Part shown: piece by piece, positions 53,652 through 62,551 of the stretch
How positions within the stretch are numbered: the stretch's first letter is position 1
Layout: every line of letters starts with the position of its first letter
Assembly: GCF_014653155.1 (NCBI RefSeq)
Contig: NZ_BNAF01000003.1
Coordinates: forward strand, 1 to 64,000
Direction of reading: 5' to 3'
Source of the DNA: Sphingobacterium griseoflavum
GTDB taxonomy: Bacteria > Bacteroidota > Bacteroidia > Sphingobacteriales > Sphingobacteriaceae
DNA: 64,000 nt
The notes under the pieces: generated by a model
Told to the model about the DNA's origin: nothing
Databases searched by the model: none
The model's input: only the letters and a program-made list of their open reading frames with translations
Made by a program: the position numbers and the translations under genes

Positions 53652-53773
53652 CATATCGTGCTGCTAAAAAGAAGGGCCATTTTCGCTGTATTTATCCTAG
53701 TTATCTTTTACGGGGTAGCATGCCGTGCATCTGCAGCCCTTACGTTTAGTTGCATAGGTACGCTTCGGGCTTC

Positions 53774-54592
53774 TTAGTGCAACTTATACGCTTTGACGCT
53801 ATTGTTGTTGAAAGTTGGTATAAAAATGGTATTGGATTGAGGGTGATATCCTAAATCGGCCGTATTCATTTCTCCCCGTACATCCAATAACTTATCAAAG
53901 GTCCCATCTGCTTTGACATGGTAAATCAAACCTCCCCAGCAGGTGACCAAAAATTCATTATTTCCGATCGGTTCCAGACCATCACCCCCCTGCTCGAAAC
54001 CTTTGGCGACGATCGTAATTTTCTTATTGCTATCAATCTTCCATAGCTCCGGCCCCACCAAAGCGTAAAGATGACCACTAGAAAACTTGAGTCCATTTAC
54101 GGAAGGTGTGTTTTCCAAATAAACCGATGGGCGATTGTTGCGCATTTGATAGATCTTACCGGATCGTGTATCAGATACATACACCAATCCATCATCGTCG
54201 ATGGTTACATCGTTAAGCATGATGGCGCCGGGAAATTCGATCTGGTTAACAACATTACCCGTCACCACATCCACAACCCAGACGGATGTAACATCGGCTA
54301 CGTACAGGAGATCCCTGTAAAGAGCCAACCCCTTTGGGGCATCCATTTCGGTGATCCAATCCTTCATTTTGATGGAACCGTCAAGGTTTAGGATAGCGAC
54401 GCCGCCTTTGCCATCCTTGGTCATAGCATCTCCATCAATCAACGATACGTAAAGCAGATCGTTTTTCGCCGAATACAAGACAGATTCCGGTGTAGGTAGA
54501 TCTTTCGTTTCCCAAAGGGGTTTAAGCTGAAGTTGCGCAAATGCTGTCGCGGACAAACACGTTGCGAAGGCCAAAAAGAATAGTTTTTTCAT
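53774..54592 (-). CDS. Exported SMP-30/gluconolactonase-like beta-propeller protein
   Basis: A 272-residue protein with signal peptide (1-19, ending TAFAQ). The mature part has repeated propeller blades of the form LLYVSLIDGD, GLALYRDLLYVADVTSVWVVD, NDVTIDDDGLVYVSDTRSGKIYQM, NGLKFSSGHLYALVG and DLGYHPQSNTIFIPTFNNNSV. The wording PESVLYSAKNDLLYVS and IDDDGLVYVSDT is that of SMP-30/Gluconolactonase/LRE-like proteins. Without a clear active site the lactonase role is uncertain; it may be a binding protein. ATG 54592 begins the signal peptide; the frame is open to 54643. Confidence 0.83.
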   Translation of the reverse strand: MKKLFFLAFATCLSATAFAQLQLKPLWETKDLPTPESVLYSAKNDLLYVSLIDGDAMTKDGKGGVAILNLDGSIKMKDWITEMDAPKGLALYRDLLYVADVTSVWVVDVVTGNVVNQIEFPGAIMLNDVTIDDDGLVYVSDTRSGKIYQMRNNRPSVYLENTPSVNGLKFSSGHLYALVGPELWKIDSNKKITIVAKGFEQGGDGLEPIGNNEFLVTCWGGLIYHVKADGTFDKLLDVRGEMNTADLGYHPQSNTIFIPTFNNNSVKAYKLH

Positions 54593-54730
54593 GTATATCA
54601 GTTTTTCTAGGTAAGCTATTCGTATTCCGGAAATCTTGTCCAACGATCCAACCCTACGACATCACGGATTTCCATAAAAATCATTCTACGGGTATAACCT
54701 TATTGATAAACGCTGGCGCGTGTGGACTGT

Positions 54731-55318
54731 TTAAATATCATCCTTTTTAATCCATTTGGTCACTGCCACGGGCTCGTATCGTTCCATTTTTTCTAAAAGC
54801 TCCTCTATCGTGTCGGCGATCAACAACATCTCTCGATTCTCTTTTTTAAGCAATCCCTCGCTCACCATATGATCGATAAAATGGATCAGGTGCTGATAGA
54901 AATTATTGGTATTGAGCAGTCCTACCGGCTTTTTATGCAACCCCAATTGTGCCCACGTAATCATTTCAAACAGTTCTTCAAGGGTTCCAAATCCACCAGG
55001 TAAGGCAATTACACCCTCGGCATAGTCATTCATGATACGCTTTCTATCGTGCATGGTGTCAACCGTAATTAAGGTAGTCACGCCCGTGTGCTCCCGTTCC
55101 TTAGAATTTAGAAAATGAGGGATCACCCCCACCACTTTCCCTCCGGCTTCCAGTGCAGCGTTGGCAACCGTGCCCATCAGCCCGACCTTACCGCCCCCAT
55201 AAACCAGCTGGATGCCTCGCTCGGCAAAAACCTGGCCTACGCGCGCGGCCTGTTCACTGTATGCTATGGAATGACCAAAACTTGAAGCGCAAAAAACAAC
55301 GATACTTTTTAATTTCAT
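54731..55318 (-). CDS. LOG family protein (TIGR00730, cytokinin riboside 5'-monophosphate phosphoribohydrolase type)
   Basis: A 195-residue Rossmann-fold protein. YGGGKVGLMGTVANAAL and the catalytic motif LPGGFGTLEELFEMITWAQLG (PGGxGTxxE) identify the lysine-decarboxylase-like LOG family, with HDRKRIM upstream as expected. LOG enzymes split nucleoside monophosphates into base and ribose 5-phosphate; in bacteria the physiological substrate is mostly unknown. ATG 55318 is chosen; the frame also opens with TTG at 55324. A -7-like TATACTTG ends 3 nt before the ATG. The C-terminal VTKWIKKDDI is lineage-specific. Confidence 0.9.
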   Translation of the reverse strand: MKLKSIVVFCASSFGHSIAYSEQAARVGQVFAERGIQLVYGGGKVGLMGTVANAALEAGGKVVGVIPHFLNSKEREHTGVTTLITVDTMHDRKRIMNDYAEGVIALPGGFGTLEELFEMITWAQLGLHKKPVGLLNTNNFYQHLIHFIDHMVSEGLLKKENREMLLIADTIEELLEKMERYEPVAVTKWIKKDDI

Positions 55319-55337
55319 GCACAAGTATAAACAAAAA

Positions 55338-55361
55338 GCCGCAGGTTTTTACATCCTGCGG
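55338..55361 (-). terminator. Terminator of the TonB-type barrel gene
   Basis: An 8-bp GC-rich stem (GCCGCAGG/CCTGCGGC) followed on the minus strand by TTTTTG, 38 nt past the barrel gene stop. Confidence 0.85.
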
Positions 55362-55398
55362 CGCTACTGCTCTTTTCCATAACGAGTCAACAGAGATC

Positions 55399-57828
55399 TT
55401 AAAGTGCTCTGCTTTTTTCTTCGGAGTCGGTTGTTGTACGTTTCGTTTGTTGTTTTAGGTTACCGAATTTATAGGTATACGTTAACCGGATCACCCGGTT
55501 GTCGTTATACTGTCGGAACTCACTATCGAAAGCCGCAAAATTGGTGGAGACATTATTTTGCTGTGTCCGGAAAACATCCGTCACCGCGAGCTTCAGTGAG
55601 TTTCTTTGATCTTTGAAGTTGTAATTCACGCCCAGATCGGTTCCCCAGCGGGTATGGATTTTATATACATTATATAAAAAAGGACTGTTATAGTTGACCG
55701 ACAATTCTGCGCCAATGCCTTTGCCCAATTTGAAATTGTTGGTACTCCGGCCTTGAAAGAATAGAGAGCCTGCGTTGGCGAAATCTCCCGCAATCTCACC
55801 TTTAAAATGCATATATACACCCGTTAGGTTATTGTTCATTGTCCAAAATTGACCAATTTGAGCAGGCGCGTTGATGTTCAAGTAAGAGGTCAACGTCTTC
55901 GCTAGGTTTTGTTGCTGGATCCATGATTCGCCGGTTTCCACATTTTGCCCCAAGCTTTCCAGCATGGCATCATTGGTAATATCGGTTCCTAAGGTAAAAT
56001 TGAACATCTTCATCCATGTATAATTTAGCGTGAATCCGTCTGTGTATTGCGGACGAAGGTAGGGGTTGCCCAGCATAAAGGTAAACTTATCGATATAATA
56101 AGGCATAGGATTCAAATACCGATAGTTCGGTCTGGCTATTTTTCGCGCATAGCTTAATGAAACGATATTGTTTTCGTTGAATGAGTAGGAGCTACTTACG
56201 GAAGGAAACAAGTCGAGGTAGCTACGCTTATTGATGGTATCCGTTGTGATGGAATGTGCATTCGATTGGGTGTGCTCTGCGCGAAGCCCCAGTTTGATGC
56301 TGGCTTTCCCTATCTCCCGGCTGTAGTCTACATAGGCCGCTGCAATCTGTTCGGTATAAACAAAATGATTTTGCCGACGGGGGAAACGTTGCCAGATATC
56401 GTCCACATATTCCTCAAAAGTGAGGTCGTTATCCGATTTCACCTGGCTATATTTAACGCCAGATTCAAATTTGCCTTTTCCGATGTTCTTCACGAAATCC
56501 ACTTTGCCGACATAAATATTGATATTAACCGGCATCGCCGTGCGCCAGTATTCAGGGCTGCGAGCCAACATGCCGTTTGGAAAAGCAGTTTGATAGTCAT
56601 AGTCAATGTTTGACCGGTTTCGGAAGGCACTCCAATCCAAATCCAAGGTTAGTTTACCGTCCAGCGTATCCAGCCGGAATTCGTTGTTGAAATTAATCGA
56701 ATAGCGGTTAAAAGGCGTTCTACTGTCTGTGACTGTATGAAGTATTGAATCCACTGCACCTAGCCGTGGCCCGATCTGCGTGCGGCTTGCATTCACAGAC
56801 TGTTCGTCGTCGTTATCACCAGAAAACTGCAGGAGCATCGTGTTTCGTTTGGAGGTACGTTGTTCAATGCCAATTTTGTAGTTATGCGTTTTATTAGTCT
56901 CTATCAAGCTCGCCTCCTGATCGAAAACCCTAGTCAGGTCTTCCGAAGCGATGGTGCGCAGTAAATCGAGATCAAACTGGCGTTTGTTGTGGGTGAAACC
57001 GTAGTTTCCAAATAGGGTTGTATTGTTTTTTTTATAATTTAATGTCAAAGAGGAGTTTCCCCGAAAATGCTGCCCATGCGCTGCACTTGCTAAGAATGTC
57101 CCATTAAAACCTTCCAGCCTATTTTTCTTTAACGTAATATTTATCGTACCGACCGATCCTTCTGCATCATCCTTTGCACTTCTACCTGTCGTTACCTCGA
57201 CACTTTTTATCTGATCGCCATTCATCGATTTTAGAAAGGTAGCAAGTTGTTCGCCGCTCATGAAGGTTTGTCGACCGTCGATCGTCACATTGACGCCCTG
57301 CTGTCCCATCAGTTGGAGATTTTCATCCTTGTCTACACTAACCCCCGGCGCCCGCTGCAATACCTCCAAGGCATTGTTACCTGCTGCCAGCGTAGAATTC
57401 TCCACATTCAAGATAAGCTTTCCATCGCGCTGCTGAACCAGTGGAACACGCCCCTCTACCGTCACAGTCCCTATAGATCGCGCTTCCACAAGCAGCTGAA
57501 TAGTCTCCATTTTCAATAGGTTATCATCTGTCTGAAATATCGGAGACGTATATGTTTCAAACCCTACCGATGTAGCCTGTAGCATGAACTCCCCTTTAGG
57601 CACCTGGTTGATTTGATAGTTCCCTTGTTCATCGGTCAGGCTGGTTTTTATCACGACGGCGGCTTTGGCACTAAGCAGATAAATAGATACATTCGCCACT
57701 GGCGCACCGTCCACAGACAGAACTTGTCCAGCTACCGCCCCCTTCGGCAACTGCTGAGCCTGCAGCGTGAGCGCAGTATATCCAAAAAAATAAAATGAAA
57801 GCAAGAGGTAGGTGTAGATGTTTTTCAT
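55399..57828 (-). CDS. Outer-membrane TonB-receptor-like beta-barrel protein
   Basis: An 809-residue protein with signal peptide (1-24, ending LQAQ). A carboxypeptidase-regulatory-like domain (AVAGQVLSVDGAPVANVSIYLLSA, about 30-115) is followed by a plug (NALEVLQRAPGVSVDKDENLQLMGQQGVNVTIDGRQ, and SVEVTTGRSAKDDAEGSVGTINITLKK) and a barrel rich in aromatic strands. It belongs to the OMP_b-brl_3 group of TonB-related proteins common in Bacteroidota, distinct from SusC; no SusD partner is present. The ligand is unknown. The C-terminus (VIRLTYTYKFGNLKQQTKRTTTDSEEK) extends beyond the last strand with a charged tail. Confidence 0.88.
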   Translation of the reverse strand: MKNIYTYLLLSFYFFGYTALTLQAQQLPKGAVAGQVLSVDGAPVANVSIYLLSAKAAVVIKTSLTDEQGNYQINQVPKGEFMLQATSVGFETYTSPIFQTDDNLLKMETIQLLVEARSIGTVTVEGRVPLVQQRDGKLILNVENSTLAAGNNALEVLQRAPGVSVDKDENLQLMGQQGVNVTIDGRQTFMSGEQLATFLKSMNGDQIKSVEVTTGRSAKDDAEGSVGTINITLKKNRLEGFNGTFLASAAHGQHFRGNSSLTLNYKKNNTTLFGNYGFTHNKRQFDLDLLRTIASEDLTRVFDQEASLIETNKTHNYKIGIEQRTSKRNTMLLQFSGDNDDEQSVNASRTQIGPRLGAVDSILHTVTDSRTPFNRYSINFNNEFRLDTLDGKLTLDLDWSAFRNRSNIDYDYQTAFPNGMLARSPEYWRTAMPVNINIYVGKVDFVKNIGKGKFESGVKYSQVKSDNDLTFEEYVDDIWQRFPRRQNHFVYTEQIAAAYVDYSREIGKASIKLGLRAEHTQSNAHSITTDTINKRSYLDLFPSVSSSYSFNENNIVSLSYARKIARPNYRYLNPMPYYIDKFTFMLGNPYLRPQYTDGFTLNYTWMKMFNFTLGTDITNDAMLESLGQNVETGESWIQQQNLAKTLTSYLNINAPAQIGQFWTMNNNLTGVYMHFKGEIAGDFANAGSLFFQGRSTNNFKLGKGIGAELSVNYNSPFLYNVYKIHTRWGTDLGVNYNFKDQRNSLKLAVTDVFRTQQNNVSTNFAAFDSEFRQYNDNRVIRLTYTYKFGNLKQQTKRTTTDSEEKSRAL

Positions 57829-57918
57829 AGGTTGATCATGCTTTGCCCAGCCGACTTTTTACAATATGGCTAAGCAAAGCTTTTAATTTAATACGTTTTT
57901 TTAGCTGTGTGAGCGAAG

Positions 57919-59652
57919 CTATTTATCTGCTTCTTTATCTTTAATTTTTACGCTTTTATCTTTTACTTCAATGGTCACATTAGATCCGTCGATCGTGATG
58001 ATGGAATCGAGTTTGTTTGCGTGCAGTTCCTCAGCCGATACAGCATCAACAAGGGCGACATGGTCATCATCTTCTTGATCTTCTTTTTTCTCGGCCTGTG
58101 CGCAGACCAAACCTGTTGCCGACATCGTCCATTCCGTGAATTTTTGATGATCGTTATCGGCATAGTTATTTAAACATTCCCAATAAGATATACCGCGAAG
58201 CTTGTACTCTATGCTTTTCTCCAAGATCACTTTCGCACCTCGTGGAAGATAAACAGTAACCCCCACATATTGATCCCGATCAAGCGCATTTTTTCGTAAG
58301 AGAAAATGGCTGGGGAACAAAAGTGTTTTGCCCTCCTGTACAGCCTCGTATACAATGTCTCTCGCACGTTCGGCCGCCAACTGATACGTTTTGCCTTTAG
58401 CCGAATAATTATATTGCACATAAGGTTGCGCTAGTGAATCAATGCTCTCAAACGATATCCCGATATCGCTATGCAAATAGTTCCGTAGGTCCTGCCCATC
58501 GATCTGTATATTAAATTTTGACCGCAGGGAATCTTTTTCGCTCGCGTCTAGAATCCGTATATCCTTTTCCGTAAAGTGATACACCTTTTGTGCGGTTATG
58601 TTACGTTGCACGTTGATTGTACTTTTCTCTCGAAAGTCCTGCGAAGCATAGACACAGTAATAAATAACCCCTGCTAGGGAAACTATCCATGCGGCAAACA
58701 TAGTCAAAGACAAATAGTTGTTCACTTTATCCGTTTTGAAGAGGACGCGCACCAACCATAGGAATAGCGCAAAAAATGGAATGGTCATCGCCAAAAATCC
58801 GAAAGAAAGAGCTATGACAGCATCATCGGTAGAAAGAATCGCCAATGGAGGAAACAAGATCGGGTTTTCCAGGCCGAATAAGTTCATCATATTGAAGATA
58901 TAGAAAATAAATAAGCCCAATATGTTCAAACCTGTAAATATCAACATCAGCCAGGCAATCATCTTTCCGATAAGACCCAAACATCCACCCAACGCATTTC
59001 CCGCTCTCCGCGCACCGCGACCGATATGTTCGCCTGCGCCCGCAAACTCATCTGAAAAAGATTTGACTTCCTCATCGAATGACTTCTTGAAGTTCTGTAA
59101 GTTCGGTACCTCACCGCGCATAGCCATCTTATCCGCTCGGGTCTCGGCAAGCGGCATCACAATCCAAAGGATAATGTAAACCAAAAAGCCAGAACCACCA
59201 ATCAGAACAAAAAGAACCAATAGCACCCGCAGCCATCTCGGCTCCATGCCGAAATAATGTGCCAAGCCGCTACATACGCCCCCCAACACTTTATCTTCAG
59301 GATCCCGCATGAGCTTACGGCCAAAATCACCGGCATGTTTACGGGGCTCAGCGTATGCCTTGGTATGTTCTTCACTCGCTTCCTCACTTTGCTCAAAATC
59401 ACTAACACGGCCCATGCGTGCTATAACCTGTTGCACATCCTCCAGGTTAATAACCTCTTTGCGACCAGATTGAATACGCTCATTGAACATCTCGGCAATG
59501 CGGTTTTCGATATCTTCCAGGATTTCTTTGCTCTCTGCGCTGTTGCCAAAATGTTTCTTAATATCAATCATATATGACCGAAGCATCTCGTATGCATCCT
59601 CCTCGATGTGGAACACGATACTGTTTATGTTTATGATGATTGTCTTATTCAT
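57919..59652 (-). CDS. PspC-domain membrane protein, large
   Basis: A 577-residue protein. The first 95 residues are helical and charged (ILEDIENRIAEMFNERIQSG). The PspC domain is at 112-178 (LMRDPEDKVLGGVCSGLAHYFGMEPRWLRVLLVLFVLIGGSGFLVYIILWIVMP). Further hydrophobic segments at about 230-265, 280-305 and 315-335 are followed by a long soluble region of about 230 residues ending with a Lys/Asp-rich coil. PspC relates to phage-shock/envelope stress responses. It follows padR by 35 nt, so padR probably represses this operon. The C-terminal half is of no family I recognise. Confidence 0.87.
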   Translation of the reverse strand: MNKTIIININSIVFHIEEDAYEMLRSYMIDIKKHFGNSAESKEILEDIENRIAEMFNERIQSGRKEVINLEDVQQVIARMGRVSDFEQSEEASEEHTKAYAEPRKHAGDFGRKLMRDPEDKVLGGVCSGLAHYFGMEPRWLRVLLVLFVLIGGSGFLVYIILWIVMPLAETRADKMAMRGEVPNLQNFKKSFDEEVKSFSDEFAGAGEHIGRGARRAGNALGGCLGLIGKMIAWLMLIFTGLNILGLFIFYIFNMMNLFGLENPILFPPLAILSTDDAVIALSFGFLAMTIPFFALFLWLVRVLFKTDKVNNYLSLTMFAAWIVSLAGVIYYCVYASQDFREKSTINVQRNITAQKVYHFTEKDIRILDASEKDSLRSKFNIQIDGQDLRNYLHSDIGISFESIDSLAQPYVQYNYSAKGKTYQLAAERARDIVYEAVQEGKTLLFPSHFLLRKNALDRDQYVGVTVYLPRGAKVILEKSIEYKLRGISYWECLNNYADNDHQKFTEWTMSATGLVCAQAEKKEDQEDDDHVALVDAVSAEELHANKLDSIITIDGSNVTIEVKDKSVKIKDKEADK

Positions 59653-59687
59653 GACCTTGTTTAATAGTTAAGATTAGTATATTTTTT

Positions 59688-60020
59688 TTAATTTCTGCCT
59701 TGCAATGACGTTTCCACAGCGAATAAAAGCTCTTTCCAAGTCACATCCAGTTTGCTGAGAACCTCTCGTCCTTCGCTCGTGATTTCGTAATACTTACGGG
59801 GTGGTCCCGACGTGGATTCTTGCCAATTGTAGCTTAAAAGTCCGTTGTTCTTTAGCCGTGTCAAAAGCGGGTACAATGTCCCCTCGACCACCAAGAGCTG
59901 CGCTTTTTTGAGCTCCCCGATTATATCTGATGCATAGATCTCCCCTCGGGAAATAATAGAAAGGATACAGTATTCCAGTATCCCCTTACGCATTTGGGTT
60001 TGTGTATTTTCCGCTATCAT
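59688..60020 (-). CDS. PadR family transcriptional regulator
   Basis: A 110-residue winged-helix protein: MRKGILEYCILSIISRGEIYASDIIGELKK with the recognition helix in VVEGTLYPLLTRLKNNGLLSYNWQESTSGPPRKYYEITSEGREVL, the PadR signature. ATG 60020 is the family start, 7 nt after the -7 box; the frame to 60059 covers the promoter. It precedes the pspC gene in one operon, and the promoter overlaps two perfect inverted repeats, so autorepression is likely. The effector is unknown. Confidence 0.93.
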   Translation of the reverse strand: MIAENTQTQMRKGILEYCILSIISRGEIYASDIIGELKKAQLLVVEGTLYPLLTRLKNNGLLSYNWQESTSGPPRKYYEITSEGREVLSKLDVTWKELLFAVETSLQGRN

Positions 60021-60021
60021 A

Positions 60022-60069
60022 ACAATACAAAGATATATGCTTTGTATTGTACTATGCAATACATAGTAC
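60022..60069 (-). promoter_or_regulatory. padR-pspC promoter with two perfect inverted repeats (putative operators)
   Basis: The minus-strand -33 TTG is at 60057-60059 and TATCTTTG at 60028-60035, spacer 21 nt. Inverted repeat 1: ACAATACAAAG (60022-60032) and its complement (60040-60050), 7-nt centre, covers the -7 box. Inverted repeat 2: GTACTATG (60049-60056) and its complement (60062-60069), 5-nt centre, covers the -33 region. Confidence 0.7.
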
Positions 60070-60219
60070 TATATTTATTCAGTATTTTATTGTAAACCAC
60101 TGATATTCAGGGTAAATAATTTTTTAAAATCTTACAGCAGCCTGTGCGAACCGAGACATTCTTGACTTTTTTATTAGGAATATTTGAAAGTTGCATAATA
60201 AACACGACTTTTATAAACC

Positions 60220-60606
60220 ATGCTGAGATTCTTATACAACTACTCCCTATCCATCTTGTGGGGAATACTGATGCTGCTTTTAATGGGGCTACCATCAACA
60301 GATCTACCCGACACGAACTATTTTGAGGGATTTGATAAGTTGGCGCATTGCGGATTTTTCTTTGTTTTTGCCGTGTTATTGCTTAGGGGATTTATTTTGC
60401 AAGGAAAAGGTCGTAGTTCGAAGATCAAGACTTTCTTGATCGTATTGTTCATCACCAGCTTCTTAGCTTTTGGAACGGAAGCCATACAGTTGTATTTTTC
60501 TGCCGGTCGGATGGCAGATTGGTGGGACATCTTTGCGGATTACATGGGAATTGGCATGGCGCTGTTGGCTTACCTTTTATTGCATCAACGAAAACAAGGT
60601 TATTAA
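60220..60606 (+). CDS. VanZ-like membrane protein
   Basis: A 128-residue protein with four hydrophobic segments (about 7-22, 42-62, 73-89 and 105-121) and the VanZ signature DKLAHCGFFFVFAVLLLRGF, followed by GTEAIQLYFSAGRMADWWDIFADYMGIGMALLAYLLL. The VanZ family includes a teicoplanin-resistance protein, but most chromosomal members have no known role. Its stop shares bases with the next gene's start (TAATG), so the two are coupled. Confidence 0.88.
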   Translation: MLRFLYNYSLSILWGILMLLLMGLPSTDLPDTNYFEGFDKLAHCGFFFVFAVLLLRGFILQGKGRSSKIKTFLIVLFITSFLAFGTEAIQLYFSAGRMADWWDIFADYMGIGMALLAYLLLHQRKQGY

Positions 60607-60740
60607 TGAACGATATGGGAAAACGAACTTTCTTTTTCGGCATTCTTTTATTGCTTTTGGGTATAGGCAGTCTACAATCCTGTGCTGTTTTTAAAAAAGA
60701 TTGCGGTTGTCCATCTGCGTTGGGAGGCAAACAACGCTAA
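60606..60740 (+). CDS. Very small lipoprotein (44 residues) coupled to the VanZ gene
   Basis: A short ORF beginning MNDMGKRTFFFGILLLLLG and ending SALGGKQR. After the hydrophobic segment comes SLQSC, a lipobox-like site (the cysteine would become the lipidated residue 1 of a mature peptide of about 19 residues), then AVFKKDCGCPS. Its ATG overlaps the VanZ stop by one base. Small lipoproteins of this kind are common in Bacteroidota; no function is known. It is convergent with comF, whose stop is 9 nt away. Confidence 0.7.
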   Translation: MNDMGKRTFFFGILLLLLGIGSLQSCAVFKKDCGCPSALGGKQR

Positions 60741-60749
60741 GCCGTTGTC

Positions 60750-61439
60750 TTATGCCATCGCCAACACGGCGACAGAGACGCGACAGCCATTCCTATCCAA
60801 TGTTCGCGCTGCAGATGCGATCGTCGCTCCGGTGGTCAACACATCGTCTACCAATAGAATGTGCTTGCCAACCAACGCCTGCATATTGAGGCAGGCGAAG
60901 ATGTTCTCCACATTGTCATAGCGATCCATTCTTCCCATAGACGTCTGACTGGCAGTGTTCATGGGCCGGATAAAGTTCACGGTGTCTAACTGCACCTTCA
61001 ATACCTCAGCAATTCCACGGGCGATGTATTCGCTTTGGTTGTAACCGCGCTTCCTTTGCTTTTTCTTATGTAACGGAATGGGAATAATGAGGTCAATTTG
61101 ATGGAAATGTGGCGATGCCAACAACTGATGCCCTAGCCGGCGGCCCAAGTACATACCAATCGCTGTACCTTGCCCATACTTCAGTTTGTGGATCATGGTT
61201 TGCACCAGGGAAGACTTTGCAAAAGACAGAAAAGCAGCAGCCATCTCCACGGGAGCTTTGTGCTTAATCCGACGCATGGCTTCGTTGTCCAAAAAAAGGT
61301 AATGATCGTTTATGGGTAAATGAAATTCGCAATAGCTGCAAAGCAACTCTTCTTGCTGTAGCAGCACCTTTTCACAGGATGCGCATACGGAAGGAAACAG
61401 GACAGCGATGAAACTATCCCAATAGCGTCTGAGATGCAT
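60750..61439 (-). CDS. comF: ComF family protein (phosphoribosyltransferase-like)
   Basis: A 229-residue protein. The N-terminal zinc-finger-like CASCEKVLLQQEELLCSYC precedes the phosphoribosyltransferase fold: IDLIIPIPLHKKKQRKRGYNQSEYIARGIAE and the PRPP motif HILLVDDVLTTGATIASAA. ComF proteins take part in DNA uptake in competent bacteria, but the family is widespread and its activity is poorly defined. A -7 box TACATTTG lies 20 nt upstream. Confidence 0.92.
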   Translation of the reverse strand: MHLRRYWDSFIAVLFPSVCASCEKVLLQQEELLCSYCEFHLPINDHYLFLDNEAMRRIKHKAPVEMAAAFLSFAKSSLVQTMIHKLKYGQGTAIGMYLGRRLGHQLLASPHFHQIDLIIPIPLHKKKQRKRGYNQSEYIARGIAEVLKVQLDTVNFIRPMNTASQTSMGRMDRYDNVENIFACLNMQALVGKHILLVDDVLTTGATIASAARTLDRNGCRVSVAVLAMA

Positions 61440-61459
61440 AGGCCATATCTTGGTGTATG

Positions 61460-61467
61460 CAAATGTA
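61460..61467 (-). promoter_or_regulatory. -7 box of comF
   Basis: TACATTTG on the minus strand, 20 nt before ATG 61439. It lies just beyond the rlmN stop region, allowing comF its own transcript. Confidence 0.5.
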
Positions 61468-61476
61468 CTTTATTTT

Positions 61477-62547
61477 TTATTCGCTTACCAAATCTGTCTT
61501 TTCTTCTTTGATTGCGAGTTGCCCACATGCGGCATCAATATCTTTGCCACGGCTACGTCTGACGTTGGTAATCACACCTTGACTGCGTAGATATGCTGCA
61601 AACTGATCAATTTTATCGGCTTCCGCGTTGACAAAGTCTGCTAATGCTATGGGATTGTACTCGATGATATTTACTTTGCATGGCACATGCTTACAGAATT
61701 TTGCAAGCTCTTTCGCATCTTGTAGCGCATCATTAAAATCATGAAAAACAATATATTCAAAGGTTACCGGATTTTTTGTTTTTGCGTAGTAATACTTCAG
61801 CGCCTCCGCCAGTGCCTGTAGCGAATTTTGCTCATTAATAGGCATAATTTCGTTCCGCTTTTGGTCATTTGCAGCATGCAGTGAAAGTGCCAAATTAAAT
61901 CGCACTTCGTCATCTCCAAGCTTTTTGATCATCTTCGCAATGCCTGCCGTAGAAACCGTTATTCGCTTAGGGGCCATATTTAAGCCATCGGGCGCCGTGA
62001 TCCGTTCCACAGATTTCATCATACCACTGTAATTCAAAAGTGGTTCTCCCATACCCATATATACGATATTGGTAAGGGGTTGTTGGTATTTTTCTTCGGC
62101 CTGCTTGGCGATAAGTACCACTTGGTCATAGATTTCATCGGCCTGCAGATTGCGCTTTCGATCCATGTATCCTGTCGCACAAAACTTACAGGTTAAGCTA
62201 CAGCCCACTTGTGAACTCACACAAGCCGTCATGCGATCGGGTGTGGGGATCAACACTCCCTCTATCACGTTTCCATCATATAGTGTGAAGCTACTTTTAA
62301 TGGTCCTATCTGCACTAACCTGTGATTGTCTTACGTTTACCGCACGAATCTCGAAGTTGGCTTTCAGAGTCTCCCGCAGGGGTTTGCTGAGGTTGCTCAT
62401 CTCATCAAAATTTGTGCACGACTTTACCCACAACCATTCATAGATTTGTTTGGCACGAAACCCCTGTTCACCCATTGCGATAAGTTTATCTTTCAAACCC
62501 GACAAACTTAAACTTCTGATATCGATCAATTTACCCTGCTTTTCCAC
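61477..62547 (-). CDS. rlmN: 23S rRNA/tRNA adenine-C2 methyltransferase RlmN (GTG start)
   Basis: A radical-SAM methyltransferase that modifies A2503 of 23S rRNA and A37 of some tRNAs. The 356 residues have the cluster motif C116-SLT-C120-KF-C123 in GCSLTCKFCATGYMDRKR, GMGEPLLNY, RITVSTAGIAKMI, LALSLHAAND and, near the end, the catalytic-cysteine region SRGKDIDAACGQL. The only plausible start is GTG 62547 (then EKQGKLIDIRSL); the next ATG would remove 24 residues of the conserved N-terminal domain. A -7 box ends 4 nt upstream. Confidence 0.95.
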   Translation of the reverse strand: MEKQGKLIDIRSLSLSGLKDKLIAMGEQGFRAKQIYEWLWVKSCTNFDEMSNLSKPLRETLKANFEIRAVNVRQSQVSADRTIKSSFTLYDGNVIEGVLIPTPDRMTACVSSQVGCSLTCKFCATGYMDRKRNLQADEIYDQVVLIAKQAEEKYQQPLTNIVYMGMGEPLLNYSGMMKSVERITAPDGLNMAPKRITVSTAGIAKMIKKLGDDEVRFNLALSLHAANDQKRNEIMPINEQNSLQALAEALKYYYAKTKNPVTFEYIVFHDFNDALQDAKELAKFCKHVPCKVNIIEYNPIALADFVNAEADKIDQFAAYLRSQGVITNVRRSRGKDIDAACGQLAIKEEKTDLVSE

Positions 62548-62551
62548 GGTG

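Noticed and set aside
60220-60606. Antibiotic resistance by VanZ
   Set aside because: Chromosomal VanZ-like proteins are frequent and no other van genes are present, so resistance cannot be claimed.
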